A DNA stretch of 64,000 bases from an uncultured Dokdonella sp. (GTDB lineage: Bacteria > Pseudomonadota > Gammaproteobacteria > Xanthomonadales > Rhodanobacteraceae). The position numbers and the translations under genes were made by a program. The notes under the pieces are model-generated. The model worked only from the letters and a program-made list of their open reading frames with translations. It had not been told where the DNA came from and did not search any database. Position 1 is the stretch's first letter; every line of letters begins with the position of its first letter. Location: NCBI GenBank assembly GCA_934526015.1, contig CAKSZY010000012.1, forward strand, positions 1 to 64,000. Direction: 5' to 3'. Of the stretch, positions 56,650 through 64,000 are shown in pieces.

Positions 56650-59254
56650 GGTGGTGGCGGGCGAGGATGGAACGATCGCTGATGGCCGCCTGCAGGGCGG
56701 CCTGGGCGGCATCGAGGCTCGCGCCGGGAGTCGCAGCCGGTGTGCGTGCGGGTGCTTCGATCCAGTCGCGGATGGCGGCCGCAGCGGGGCGCTGCAGGCC
56801 TTGCACGCCGGCTTCGACGAGGTCGTCGAACAGGGTGCCGGCGACAGTCACCGGATCGGCGAGCAGGGCATCGTAGTCGACCAGCACGCGCTTCCAGCCG
56901 GCGCTGGTGGCGAAGGCCTCGCGCGTGTAGTGCTCCCACAGGGCGAGGGCCTCGTCGCGATCCATGTCGTCGCGCCGCGCCAGCGAATCGGCGACGGCGA
57001 GCGGTTCGCGCACGACATGCACGAACACCGGCGCGGTCAGCAACGGCAGCAGCTCGCGCGCGAGCAGGCACAGGCGCGGCTCCTTGATGAACCACGGCCG
57101 GCGACCGTCGAGGGTGTCGAGCACGGCGGCGGCCTCGCGGCGGAAGGCATCGATCGCGGCCGGTGGCGCTTCCCGCGGCGGCCGTTTCCAGTCGCCGCCG
57201 GCGGCGGCGAGGCGGCGCAGGCAGGCCATGTGCAGTTCGCCGTGCTCGAAGTGGCCCTTCGGATTGTCGTCGCCGCGCAGCAGGTGTTCGGCCGGACCCG
57301 GCCAGGCGCCGAACAGGGCGAGCAGGCCGCCGATGCTGGAGGTGCCGGAGCGGTGCATGCCGAGGACGACGATCTGCTCCGGGTGCGCCCCGGCCGCGCC
57401 GGGGCGGTGCGGCGGCGCCGCCTCCGGCGCCGGTTTCAGCACGCCGGCGCGATCGAGGAGGTCGACGAGGCGGTCGGCGCCGAGGTCGAGATGATGCTGC
57501 GCGGCGAACTCCGCGGCGTTCGCGCGCGCCCGCGCGGCGACTTCCTCGCGATGCTCGAACAGTTCGCGCAGGGTGGCGTGCAGCGACGCCGCATCGACCT
57601 CGCGCCAGTGCGCACCCGGTGTGTCCGGGTCGGCCCGCGATTCGCTGGCAAGCAGCGGCCAGCCCCAGCGCCGGATGAAGTCCTGCTGGCTGCCCCAGGC
57701 CGGGGCGGCCACGGCCAGTCCGCAGGCGGCCGCCTCGCGCACGAACGGATCCCAGCCGGCACCGCGTCGCGTGCTGACATAGACGTCGGCGGCCGCATGC
57801 AGCTGGCCGCGTTCCGCCACCGGAAAGTTCCAGCCATGCAGCAGGCGCACGCGGCCGCCGCCGGGCGCGGCCATCGCCGCGAGCCGCGCGTGGATCGCCT
57901 CGGCATCGTCGCCGGGAATGATGTGCACGACCAGTTCGACCGCATCGCCGGCGCTGAACGCCGCCTGGAATGCCTGCACGAGGCGTTCCGGCGCATCGCG
58001 CTGCAGGTGTTCGACGATGGCGAGGAAGACCTGGTGGCCGTGCGGATGGCGCGGCGCGGGCACCTGCGGATGCAGGTACTCGCGATCGATGCCGGGGTCG
58101 AGCACGTCGATCGGCGTGCGCACGCCGGAGTCGCGCAGGATCGCCGCCTGCACTTCGTCGGGAACCAGCAGACGGTCGAAGGCATGGCAGGCGTCGACCC
58201 AATCGGCCGGCAGGCGCTCCCATTCCGACCACAGCAGGGCAAGGCGCGCAGCGGCGGTGGCCGGCAGCTGCGGCGGTCCGGCACCCACCGCCAGGGCAGC
58301 GTCGATGCGCGACGGGCACGCCCGTTGCGTCGCCGCGACGACGCGGTAGTCCTCGTCGAGGACGACCTCATGGGCGGGCGCACGCACGCAGACGCCGAGA
58401 TCGCGCGCGCCGAGGCGGCCGACCAGGCCGTGCGTCAGCAGGGCCTGTGCCGTCGGCAGGCGCGTGGGGCCGTGCCAGAGCAGTTCGCCGCGCGTGCGCG
58501 CCAGCAGGCGTTGCTGCCAGCGTGCGGCGAAGGTGGCGCGGCTTTGCGCGTACAGGCGGGCGCGGAAGCCGCCATCGTCACGCGTCGAGCCGTGCTGGTG
58601 GTGGCGCAGGGTGACGTTGCCGGCGACCACCGTGGCGATGCCGGCGTCGCGTGCGCGCAGGCAGTAGTCGGTGTCCTCGAAATAGCTGTGGAAGGCCTCG
58701 TCGAGGGCGCCGATGCGCTCGATGCAGTCGCGCCGCAGGTAGGCGACGGCGAAGGCGATGCCGGACACGCGGCGCAGGCGCGGGTACTGGTTGAGCTCGC
58801 GTTCCTGGCGGCCCGATTCGGTCTGCTGGCCGGACAGCGCATGCGCGTCGAAGAAGCCGCCGGCATGGAACAGCAAGGATCGCGGCGGCGGACCGAGCAG
58901 GCGGCAGCCGACGATGCCGTGGTCGGCTGCGGCGTAGGCGGCATCGCGCAGGCGACCGAGCCAGTCGGCCTGGCTGAACTCGAGGTCGTTGTTGAGCAGG
59001 ACCACGTCGTTGCCGGGCCGTGCGGCGGCGATGCCGGCGTTCATGCCGCGCACGAAGCCGAGGTTGGCGTCGAGGCAGATCGTGCGCAGGCGTCCGGCAT
59101 AGGCGGCCAGTCCGCTCGGCGTGTCGTCGCTCGAGCCGTTGTCGACGACGATGATCTCGGCGTGGTCGAGGTCGGTGGCGAGCAGCGAATCGAGGCAGCG
59201 TCGCGTCAGCGGCCACTGGTTCCAGGCGAGGACGATGAGGCTCGCGCCACGCAT
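56639..59254 (-). CDS. Three-domain fusion: GT2 + GT4-like glycosyltransferase + sulfotransferase
   Basis: An 871-aa protein. Residues 1-260 are a rhamnosyltransferase-like GT2 domain (ASLIVLAWNQWPLTRRC, IIVVDNGSSDD, VVLLNNDLEF and FEDTDYCLRARDAG). Residues about 290-610 form a GT-B domain with VFLAIVEHLQRDAPERLVQAF and GWDPFVREAAACGLAVAAP in place of the usual EGFG region. Residues about 640-871 are a sulfotransferase with the PAPS loop VVLGMHRSGTSS and the 3'-phosphate region VHVVREPLAVADSL. It starts 2 bp after the small gene upstream. The fusion suggests a sulfated polysaccharide. Confidence 0.88.
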   Translation of the reverse strand: MRGASLIVLAWNQWPLTRRCLDSLLATDLDHAEIIVVDNGSSDDTPSGLAAYAGRLRTICLDANLGFVRGMNAGIAAARPGNDVVLLNNDLEFSQADWLGRLRDAAYAAADHGIVGCRLLGPPPRSLLFHAGGFFDAHALSGQQTESGRQERELNQYPRLRRVSGIAFAVAYLRRDCIERIGALDEAFHSYFEDTDYCLRARDAGIATVVAGNVTLRHHQHGSTRDDGGFRARLYAQSRATFAARWQQRLLARTRGELLWHGPTRLPTAQALLTHGLVGRLGARDLGVCVRAPAHEVVLDEDYRVVAATQRACPSRIDAALAVGAGPPQLPATAAARLALLWSEWERLPADWVDACHAFDRLLVPDEVQAAILRDSGVRTPIDVLDPGIDREYLHPQVPAPRHPHGHQVFLAIVEHLQRDAPERLVQAFQAAFSAGDAVELVVHIIPGDDAEAIHARLAAMAAPGGGRVRLLHGWNFPVAERGQLHAAADVYVSTRRGAGWDPFVREAAACGLAVAAPAWGSQQDFIRRWGWPLLASESRADPDTPGAHWREVDAASLHATLRELFEHREEVAARARANAAEFAAQHHLDLGADRLVDLLDRAGVLKPAPEAAPPHRPGAAGAHPEQIVVLGMHRSGTSSIGGLLALFGAWPGPAEHLLRGDDNPKGHFEHGELHMACLRRLAAAGGDWKRPPREAPPAAIDAFRREAAAVLDTLDGRRPWFIKEPRLCLLARELLPLLTAPVFVHVVREPLAVADSLARRDDMDRDEALALWEHYTREAFATSAGWKRVLVDYDALLADPVTVAGTLFDDLVEAGVQGLQRPAAAAIRDWIEAPARTPAATPGASLDAAQAALQAAISDRSILARHHHDA

Positions 59255-59255
59255 G

Positions 59256-59528
59256 CTAGGGCGTTTTCACCGCCGCCGGCCCCCACAGCGTCGCCAGGGC
59301 GTCTTGGACGTGGCCGAGCGCGTAGGCGGCCGGCGGCGTGCGCAGCAGGGCCAGGCTGGCGGCGGTCGCGTCGCTGCGCAGCGCGCCCGCGCGCAGGCCG
59401 GCGAGGGCCGCGGCCGGATCCGCCTGCGCCTTGCCGGCCATCGAGGCGGCGGCGAGCAGCACGGCCTGCGGCGGGACGCCGAGGCGGTGCGCCAGTGCCG
59501 CCAGCCGTCGCGGATCCGTGGCGGTCAC
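59256..59528 (-). CDS. Small hypothetical protein in the polysaccharide operon
   Basis: A 90-aa Ala-rich, mainly helical protein. It starts with GTG at 59528, overlapping the wzt stop as GTGA, and ends 2 bp before the fusion gene. Such tight coupling on both sides argues for a real gene although no family is recognised. Readable features are DPRRLAALAHRLGVPPQAVLLAA, which could be an incomplete HTH, and a C-terminal WGPAAV. Confidence 0.6.
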   Translation of the reverse strand: MTATDPRRLAALAHRLGVPPQAVLLAAASMAGKAQADPAAALAGLRAGALRSDATAASLALLRTPPAAYALGHVQDALATLWGPAAVKTP

Positions 59529-60232
59529 GATGTCGGGGTTTCCACGTGCATGGCCCGATGATAGGCCTCGAACACGCTGTCGCGGTCGCCCTCGAGCACG
59601 CTGCGGCCGTGCTCGATCCAGAGCAGGCGGTCGCACAGCTCGGCGACCTGTTTCTCGGCGTGACTGACCAGCACCACGGTCTGGCCCTGCTGCATGCGTT
59701 CCTTCAGCGCGTTGCCGGACTTCTCCTGGAAGGCGGCGTCGCCGACCGCGAGCACCTCGTCGATCAGCAGCACGTCGGGTTCGGCCTGGATCGCCACCGC
59801 GAAGCCGAGGCGCATGACCATGCCCGAGGAATAGGCGGCAATCGGTTCGTCGAAGAAGTCGCCGAGTTCGGAAAACTCGCGGATCGCCGGCAGCCGCGCG
59901 ATGATGTCGCGCTGGCGCAGGCCGATCATCAGGCCGGACAGGATCGCGTTGTCGCGTCCGGACAGGTACGGCACGAAACCGAGGGCCAGGGCGAGCAACT
60001 GGCAGGAAACCACGCCGCGCTTCACCGTGCCGCGGTCCGGCTCGAGGATGCCGGCGAGCACGCGCAGCAGGGTGCTCTTGCCGGCGCCGTTGCGGCCGAT
60101 CACGCCGAGGCGTTCGCCGCGACGCAGCTTCATGCTGACGTCCTCGAGGGCCCAGAACGCGCCGCTGCCGAGGCGGCGCTGGGCACTGAAGGCGACGCCG
60201 ACGTGGTCGAGTTCGATGAGGACGTCGGACAT
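59525..60232 (-). CDS. wzt: Polysaccharide ABC exporter ATP-binding protein (Wzt-like)
   Basis: A 235-aa ATPase: Walker A GRNGAGKSTLL, ABC signature YSSGMVMRLGFAVAI, Walker B DVLLIDEVLAVGD, and the switch His in VSHAEKQV. It is of the short type, lacking the C-terminal carbohydrate-binding domain that Wzt of E. coli O9a uses to recognise a capped chain. It starts 1 bp after the permease gene stops. With Wzm it would export an undecaprenyl-linked polysaccharide. Confidence 0.95.
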   Translation of the reverse strand: MSDVLIELDHVGVAFSAQRRLGSGAFWALEDVSMKLRRGERLGVIGRNGAGKSTLLRVLAGILEPDRGTVKRGVVSCQLLALALGFVPYLSGRDNAILSGLMIGLRQRDIIARLPAIREFSELGDFFDEPIAAYSSGMVMRLGFAVAIQAEPDVLLIDEVLAVGDAAFQEKSGNALKERMQQGQTVVLVSHAEKQVAELCDRLLWIEHGRSVLEGDRDSVFEAYHRAMHVETPTS

Positions 60233-60233
60233 G

Positions 60234-61016
60234 TCAGACCGCCAGCTTCGGGTAGCGCGGCTCGAGCCGGCGCACCACCAGGATGCCGATCACGCAGACC
60301 ACCGCCGAGATCGTGCCGACCTTGGCCAGTGCCAGCCAGTCGGGCCATTCGCCATGCATGAGGATGCCGCGGGTGGCGTCGAGCAGTTCCGCGACCGGAT
60401 TCAGCGCGATCACCTCGCGCAGCGGCGAGGGCACCTGGGCCAGCGAGAACACCACCCCGGAAAGGAACATCACCACGGTCAGCACCTGCTCGATGACGAA
60501 GCGCAGGTCCGGCACCAGCGGCACCACCGCGGCGACGAGGAAGCCGGCGCCGGCGGCGAACAGGAACACCGCCACGAACAGCACCGGCAGGGCGAAGTAC
60601 GCCAGGTTCGGCGGATAGCCGGCGATCCACAGGATCACCAGCAGCAGGGCGAAGATGTAGAAGAACTTGATGGTGTCGGCGAACATCTGCACGAGCGGGA
60701 ACACCAGCACCGGCAGGCGCGCCTGGCGGATCAGGCCGAGGTTGGTCCAGATCGCGTAGCCGCCGTGGGTGATGCACGATTTCATCCACTGCCAGACGGT
60801 CAGGCCGATCAGCAGGAACGGCAGGTAGTCCGGGCCGCCGGTCTTCAGGATGACGTCGAAGACGAGCCAGAACGCCGCCATCATCATCGCCGGCTCGGCA
60901 ATCCACCAGATCAGGCCGAGGTAGCTGCGCGCGCGCTCGGCACGCAGTTCCGCGTAGGTGCTGAAGCGGATCAGTTCCCAGGCATTGCGGAACGTCGACT
61001 GCGCCGGCTGCTTCAT
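60234..61016 (-). CDS. wzm: Polysaccharide ABC exporter permease (Wzm-like)
   Basis: A 260-aa membrane protein with six helices of the ABC-2 type: YAELRAERARSYLGLIWWIAEPAMMMAAFWLVFDVILK, LIRQARLPVLVFPLVQMFADTIKFFYIFALL and VMFLSGVVFSLAQVPSPLREVIALNPVAELLDATRGIL, each split across helices and loops. I use ATG 61016 to give the usual N-terminal amphipathic helix. An upstream ATG at 61079 adds 21 residues; neither has a strong ribosome site. Confidence 0.93.
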   Translation of the reverse strand: MKQPAQSTFRNAWELIRFSTYAELRAERARSYLGLIWWIAEPAMMMAAFWLVFDVILKTGGPDYLPFLLIGLTVWQWMKSCITHGGYAIWTNLGLIRQARLPVLVFPLVQMFADTIKFFYIFALLLVILWIAGYPPNLAYFALPVLFVAVFLFAAGAGFLVAAVVPLVPDLRFVIEQVLTVVMFLSGVVFSLAQVPSPLREVIALNPVAELLDATRGILMHGEWPDWLALAKVGTISAVVCVIGILVVRRLEPRYPKLAV

Positions 61017-61136
61017 GGAAACGGCCGCGGTTCGGGCAGGCGGGCACGCCGGCAGGGGAAGAAGCGATTCATCAAGCATCCGGACAGGGGTCGGTCGAAA
61101 ACCGGCGCAGGATACCGGAAGGTCATGCCGGCCCGC

Positions 61137-62534
61137 TCATCGGCAGTTGCCGTCGAGCCACGGGCCGAGCAGGGCGAGCGCGAGCAGGATGATCGCGAGC
61201 AGGCTGCCGAGGGAAAGCCGCAACGGCGTCACCGCGAGCACCGAAGCGGTTTCGCGATTGCGCAGCGCCAGTGCCGCACCGCCGAACGCGCAGAGGAACG
61301 GCAGCATCTGGAACAGGTAGCGCTGCATGACGTGCAGGCCGAGGTAGAGCGCGAGCTGGTAGAGCAGGAAGACGGCAACGACGACCACGAGCGGCTCGCG
61401 CCAGCGTCGCCACAGGGCGATGCCGAACGCGCAGGCGACCAGGGTCACCGCGTGCCAGAGCATCGCCGTCGCCGCGAGCCATGGCGTCAGCGCACTTGCG
61501 CGGTAGGCGCCGAGCCGCCCCGCGCAGGCCTCGCCGGGAAGCTGCGAGACGAGCAGGGTCTTGGCGTTGAACAGGCGGAAGTACTGGGTGCCGAACTGGT
61601 CGGCGAGAACCTCGGCGAGGCCGCGCCGGGCCAGCGTCTCCCGGATGCGTTCGCGGTAGACCGCGTTGCGTTCGTGCGGGGTCGGCGCGCTGGCGAGGAA
61701 GGCGGCGAGTGCCGGCGCACCGGCCTCGTCGATGTAGTCGCTGCGGCTGCGGTCGGCGAGGCCGACATCGAGGTTGTAGATCGAACTGTCGGCGATCAGC
61801 GGCCGGCCGGTTTCGAGATACCCCTTCCACAGCGCCGGCGCGGTGGCGACGAGGAGGCCGCCGATGAACAGGGCGGCGGCGCCGGTGCGCATGCGCAGGC
61901 GCCCCTCGCGTCGGCCGACGAAGGCGAGCAGCAGCAGCGGCCAGAACGCGCCGAGCAGGCTCTTGAACAGCAGGGCCAGGCCGACCAGCAGGCCGGCCGC
62001 GGCAGCCTGCCAGGCCCGTCCGGCGGCGGGTCCGAACAGCAGCAGCAGGGCGCCGAGCAGGCAGGCCAGGTGGGTCACCTCGGGCCACAGCCAGTGCGCC
62101 TGGGCGATCGTGGTCGGATTGAGCAGGAACAGCAGTGCCGCCGCGGTGGCCGCACGCGCGCCGGCAACGGGTTGCCAGAGGCGCGCGAGCATCCACGCGC
62201 ACGCGGCGAGCAGGGCGATCTGCACGAACTGCACGACGAGGACCTGCGGCCCGAACAGGCGGTAGAGCGCGGCAAGAAAGCCGGTCTGGCCGGGCGGCCA
62301 GATGTAGGTTTCCGGCACCGCTTCGCCGGCGAGCAGGGCGAGCGCGCGGCGGTGGTAGTCGAACTCGTCGCCGATCAGCGGCTTCACCGGTTCGCCGTGG
62401 TACAGCCAGAGCAGCACGGCATTCAGCACGAGCCACGCCGTCGCCGCGACGGCCACGACCACGCCGCTTCGCCGCCCTGCCAGCGCCGGATCGATGGCTG
62501 CCGGTACCGTGTCCGCGGGATGCCTGGAACTCAT
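61137..62534 (-). CDS. ArnT/GT39-like membrane glycosyltransferase
   Basis: A 465-aa integral membrane protein with about 11 helices. The first periplasmic loop has GDEFDYHRRALALLAGEAVPETYIWPPGQTGF, where the acidic GDEFDY is the family's catalytic-site pattern and the Pro-Pro-Gly follows. It would use an undecaprenyl-linked sugar to modify lipid A or a surface glycan. The ATG at 62534 is chosen because further upstream the frame runs into the 17-bp repeats. It is the first gene of the operon. Confidence 0.85.
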   Translation of the reverse strand: MSSRHPADTVPAAIDPALAGRRSGVVVAVAATAWLVLNAVLLWLYHGEPVKPLIGDEFDYHRRALALLAGEAVPETYIWPPGQTGFLAALYRLFGPQVLVVQFVQIALLAACAWMLARLWQPVAGARAATAAALLFLLNPTTIAQAHWLWPEVTHLACLLGALLLLFGPAAGRAWQAAAAGLLVGLALLFKSLLGAFWPLLLLAFVGRREGRLRMRTGAAALFIGGLLVATAPALWKGYLETGRPLIADSSIYNLDVGLADRSRSDYIDEAGAPALAAFLASAPTPHERNAVYRERIRETLARRGLAEVLADQFGTQYFRLFNAKTLLVSQLPGEACAGRLGAYRASALTPWLAATAMLWHAVTLVACAFGIALWRRWREPLVVVVAVFLLYQLALYLGLHVMQRYLFQMLPFLCAFGGAALALRNRETASVLAVTPLRLSLGSLLAIILLALALLGPWLDGNCR

Positions 62535-62559
62535 GTCACGTCCGCTGTCCGATGGGATC

Positions 62560-62661
62560 GAAGCAAAGCCTGAAACGAAGCAAAGCCTGAAACGAAGCAA
62601 AGCCTGAAACGAGGCAAAGCCTGAAACGAGGCAAAGCCTGAAACGAGGCAAAGCCTGAAAC
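62560..62661. repeat. Six tandem 17-bp repeats
   Basis: The unit is GA(A/G)GCAAAGCCTGAAAC. Copies 1-3 have GAAGC and copies 4-6 have GAGGC. They start 26 bp upstream of the ArnT-like gene's start, so they occupy its promoter region. Confidence 0.95.
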
Positions 62662-63470
62662 ACGGAGCACACGGAGCACACGGAGGAGAAGCGGATGAAT
62701 GATTCGCGTTGCCTTCCGTGCTTCGTGCCCTTGGTGTTTCAGGCTTTCGCTCCGACATCGCTCGAAGGCGAAAGATTGAAGCACGGAAGGCACGAAAGAC
62801 GAAGAAAAGTCCTTCACCGACGGGCTTGTCCTCGGTGTGCTCCGTGTGCTCCGTGTTCCAGGCTTTTGCTCCGCCAGCGGTCGAAGGCGAAAGATTGAAG
62901 CACGAAGGGCACGAAAGACGCGAAGAAAAGTCCTTCACCGACAGGCTTCTCCTCGGTGTGCTCCGTGTGCTCCGTGTTCCAGGCTTTCGCTCCGCCACCG
63001 GTCGAAGGCGAAAGATTGAAGCACGAAGGGCACGAACGACACGAAGAAAAGTCCTTCACCGACGGGCTTCTCCTCGGTGTGCTCCGTGTGCTCCGTGTTT
63101 CAGGCTTTCGCTCCGCCAGCGGTCGAAGGCGAAAGATTGAAGCACGAAGGGCACGAAAGACGCGAAGAAAAGTCCTTCACCGACAGGCTTCTCCTCGGTG
63201 TGCTCCGTGTGCTCCGTGTTCCAGGCTTTCGCTCCGCCACCGGTCGAAGGCGAAAGATTGAAGCACGAAGGGCACGAACGACACGAAGAAAAGTCCTTCA
63301 CCGACGGGCTTCTCCTCGGTGTGCTCCGTGTGCTCCGTGTTTCAGGCTTTCGCTCCGCCAGCGGTCGAAGGCGAAAGATTGAAGCACGAAGGGCACGAAC
63401 GACGCGAAGAAAAGCCCTTCAACGACGGGCTTGTCCTCCGTGTGCTCCGTGTTTCAGGCTTTGGCGCTTC
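62662..63470. repeat. ~121-bp tandem repeat array with a two-unit higher-order pattern
   Basis: Six copies of TCGAAGGCGAAAGATTGAAG lie at 62762, 62881, 63002, 63123, 63243 and 63364, giving periods of 119-121 bp. In the middle of the array two variants alternate. One variant reads AAAGACGCGAAG, then ACAGGC and GTTCC; the other reads AACGACACGAAG, then ACGGGC and GTTTC. The dimer period is thus about 241 bp. CTTTCG and CGAAAG arms within each unit can form a hairpin. Short open frames across the array are repeat translations. Confidence 0.93.
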
Positions 63471-63491
63471 TTGTCCTGGCCACGGCCCGGC

Positions 63492-64000
63492 TCACGCCGC
63501 GGGCGCGCGGAACACGACCATGCGCTGGCCGCGCGGATGGCCGAAGTCGCCGATCCGCGATGCCTCGAGGCCGGCGCGCGTCGCCAGCGTGGCCAGTTCC
63601 TCGAACGACTGGTGGAACGGATCGTTGGCGTAATGCGTGGTGATCTCGCCGGGCGGCTGCACGAGCGGATGCAGGTGTGCGCTGTGCGGCGCCTCGAAGA
63701 AGGTCACGAAGAAGCGCCCGCCCGGAACCAGCGCTTCGGCCACGCGCGCCAGGCAGATCTGCACGTGGTTGGTGTACAGGTGGGTGATCAGCGACACCGC
63801 GATCGCCATGTCGAAGCGTTCGCCGAAGCGGCCGACGTTGAAATCGCCATCGGCGAGCAGGCGCGCGCCGCGGTCGGCAAGTCCGCCGAGGGCGAGTTCG
63901 TGGTGGCCGGCCTCGATCAGCGAGGCATTGGCATCGAGCCCGCAGTAATGGCCGGGCTCGAGGTAGCGCACGAAATGCACGCCCCCGCGCAGCGCGCCGC
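63492..64000 (-). CDS. Class I SAM-dependent methyltransferase (5' end beyond window)
   Basis: At least 169 residues, cut off at the right edge. The first residues visible (GALRGGVHFVRYLEPGHYCGLDANASLI) are the methyltransferase motif I neighbourhood, usually preceded by DVGCG. VSLITHLYTNHVQICLARVAEALVPGGRFFVTFFE carries motifs II-III. The C-terminal ending RMVVFRAPAA is complete. It lies on the same strand as the polysaccharide operon but is separated by the repeat array. The substrate is unknown; a glycan or lipid methylation role is possible by context. Confidence 0.85.
   Translation of the reverse strand, partial: GALRGGVHFVRYLEPGHYCGLDANASLIEAGHHELALGGLADRGARLLADGDFNVGRFGERFDMAIAVSLITHLYTNHVQICLARVAEALVPGGRFFVTFFEAPHSAHLHPLVQPPGEITTHYANDPFHQSFEELATLATRAGLEASRIGDFGHPRGQRMVVFRAPAA

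Noticed and set aside
62535..62681. N-terminal extension of the ArnT-like protein
   Set aside because: The extra residues are a translation of the 17-bp repeats (FRLC, SGFASFQALL); the ATG at 62534 gives a normal start.
62662..63470. CRISPR array
   Set aside because: Units of ~121 bp are contiguous tandem copies with no unique spacers and no cas genes nearby.

Overview
The window is about 64 kb of very GC-rich DNA from a gammaproteobacterium. Gene content, SelB/FdoG-type formate dehydrogenase genes, clusters of palindromic intergenic repeats and secreted proteins ending in a (F/L)F-x-(D/G)GF signature suggest the Lysobacterales (Xanthomonadales), probably Rhodanobacteraceae (Dokdonella-like). 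That placement is inference from gene style; no 16S gene is present. Nearly every stretch is coding, most genes have a recognisable Shine-Dalgarno site, and many neighbours overlap by ATGA or TGATG.

Layout. 1-713: palindromic repeat cluster. 714-6944: trpD, frmA, a beta-barrel-like protein, a degenerate cation/Ca exchanger-like protein, an orphan histidine-kinase-like protein lacking the usual phospho-acceptor His, and an SDR. 7093-16317: five same-strand genes (VolA-type surface lipase, DUF1302, DUF1329, YCF48/BNR, MMPL/RND transporter), which read as an envelope lipid hydrolysis and trafficking cassette. 16584-21817: a small secreted protein behind a poly-G tract, a vapBC-type toxin-antitoxin pair bracketed by a 335-bp duplication of the 3' end of an AtoE-type transporter gene, a VIT1/CCC1 transporter, an Mpo1-like membrane protein, and a J-domain/BamE-like fusion. 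21930-22445: second copy of the palindromic repeat cluster. 22466-24318: purC and djlA.

24340-34838 is a self-contained selenocysteine island on the minus strand: selD, a small membrane protein, selC tRNA, selB, selA, fdhE, fdoI, fdoH, and fdoG with an in-frame UGA at codon 197 followed by a bSECIS hairpin. The genes needed to make, charge and decode Sec-tRNA (except SerRS) sit beside the selenoprotein they serve.

35063-45365: rpe, an unrecognised two-gene unit (GNAT-like plus a 605-aa protein with two C-terminal membrane helices), secreted delta-60-repeat and beta-helix proteins, a GST, and an RHS-like gene broken by a 17-bp near-tandem repeat and a REP-associated (RAYT) transposase. 45646-52737: tricorn-type protease, YcgL, and a 1133-aa membrane-anchored ankyrin protein. 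52738-52990: dense CTAG-containing heptamer repeats in inverted arms between convergent genes. 52974-62534: a tightly overlapped minus-strand surface-polysaccharide operon (ArnT/GT39-like, Wzm, Wzt, small protein, GT2-GT4-sulfotransferase fusion, GT2, Gmd, GT4). 62560-63470: 17-bp and ~121-bp tandem repeats. The window ends inside a methyltransferase gene.
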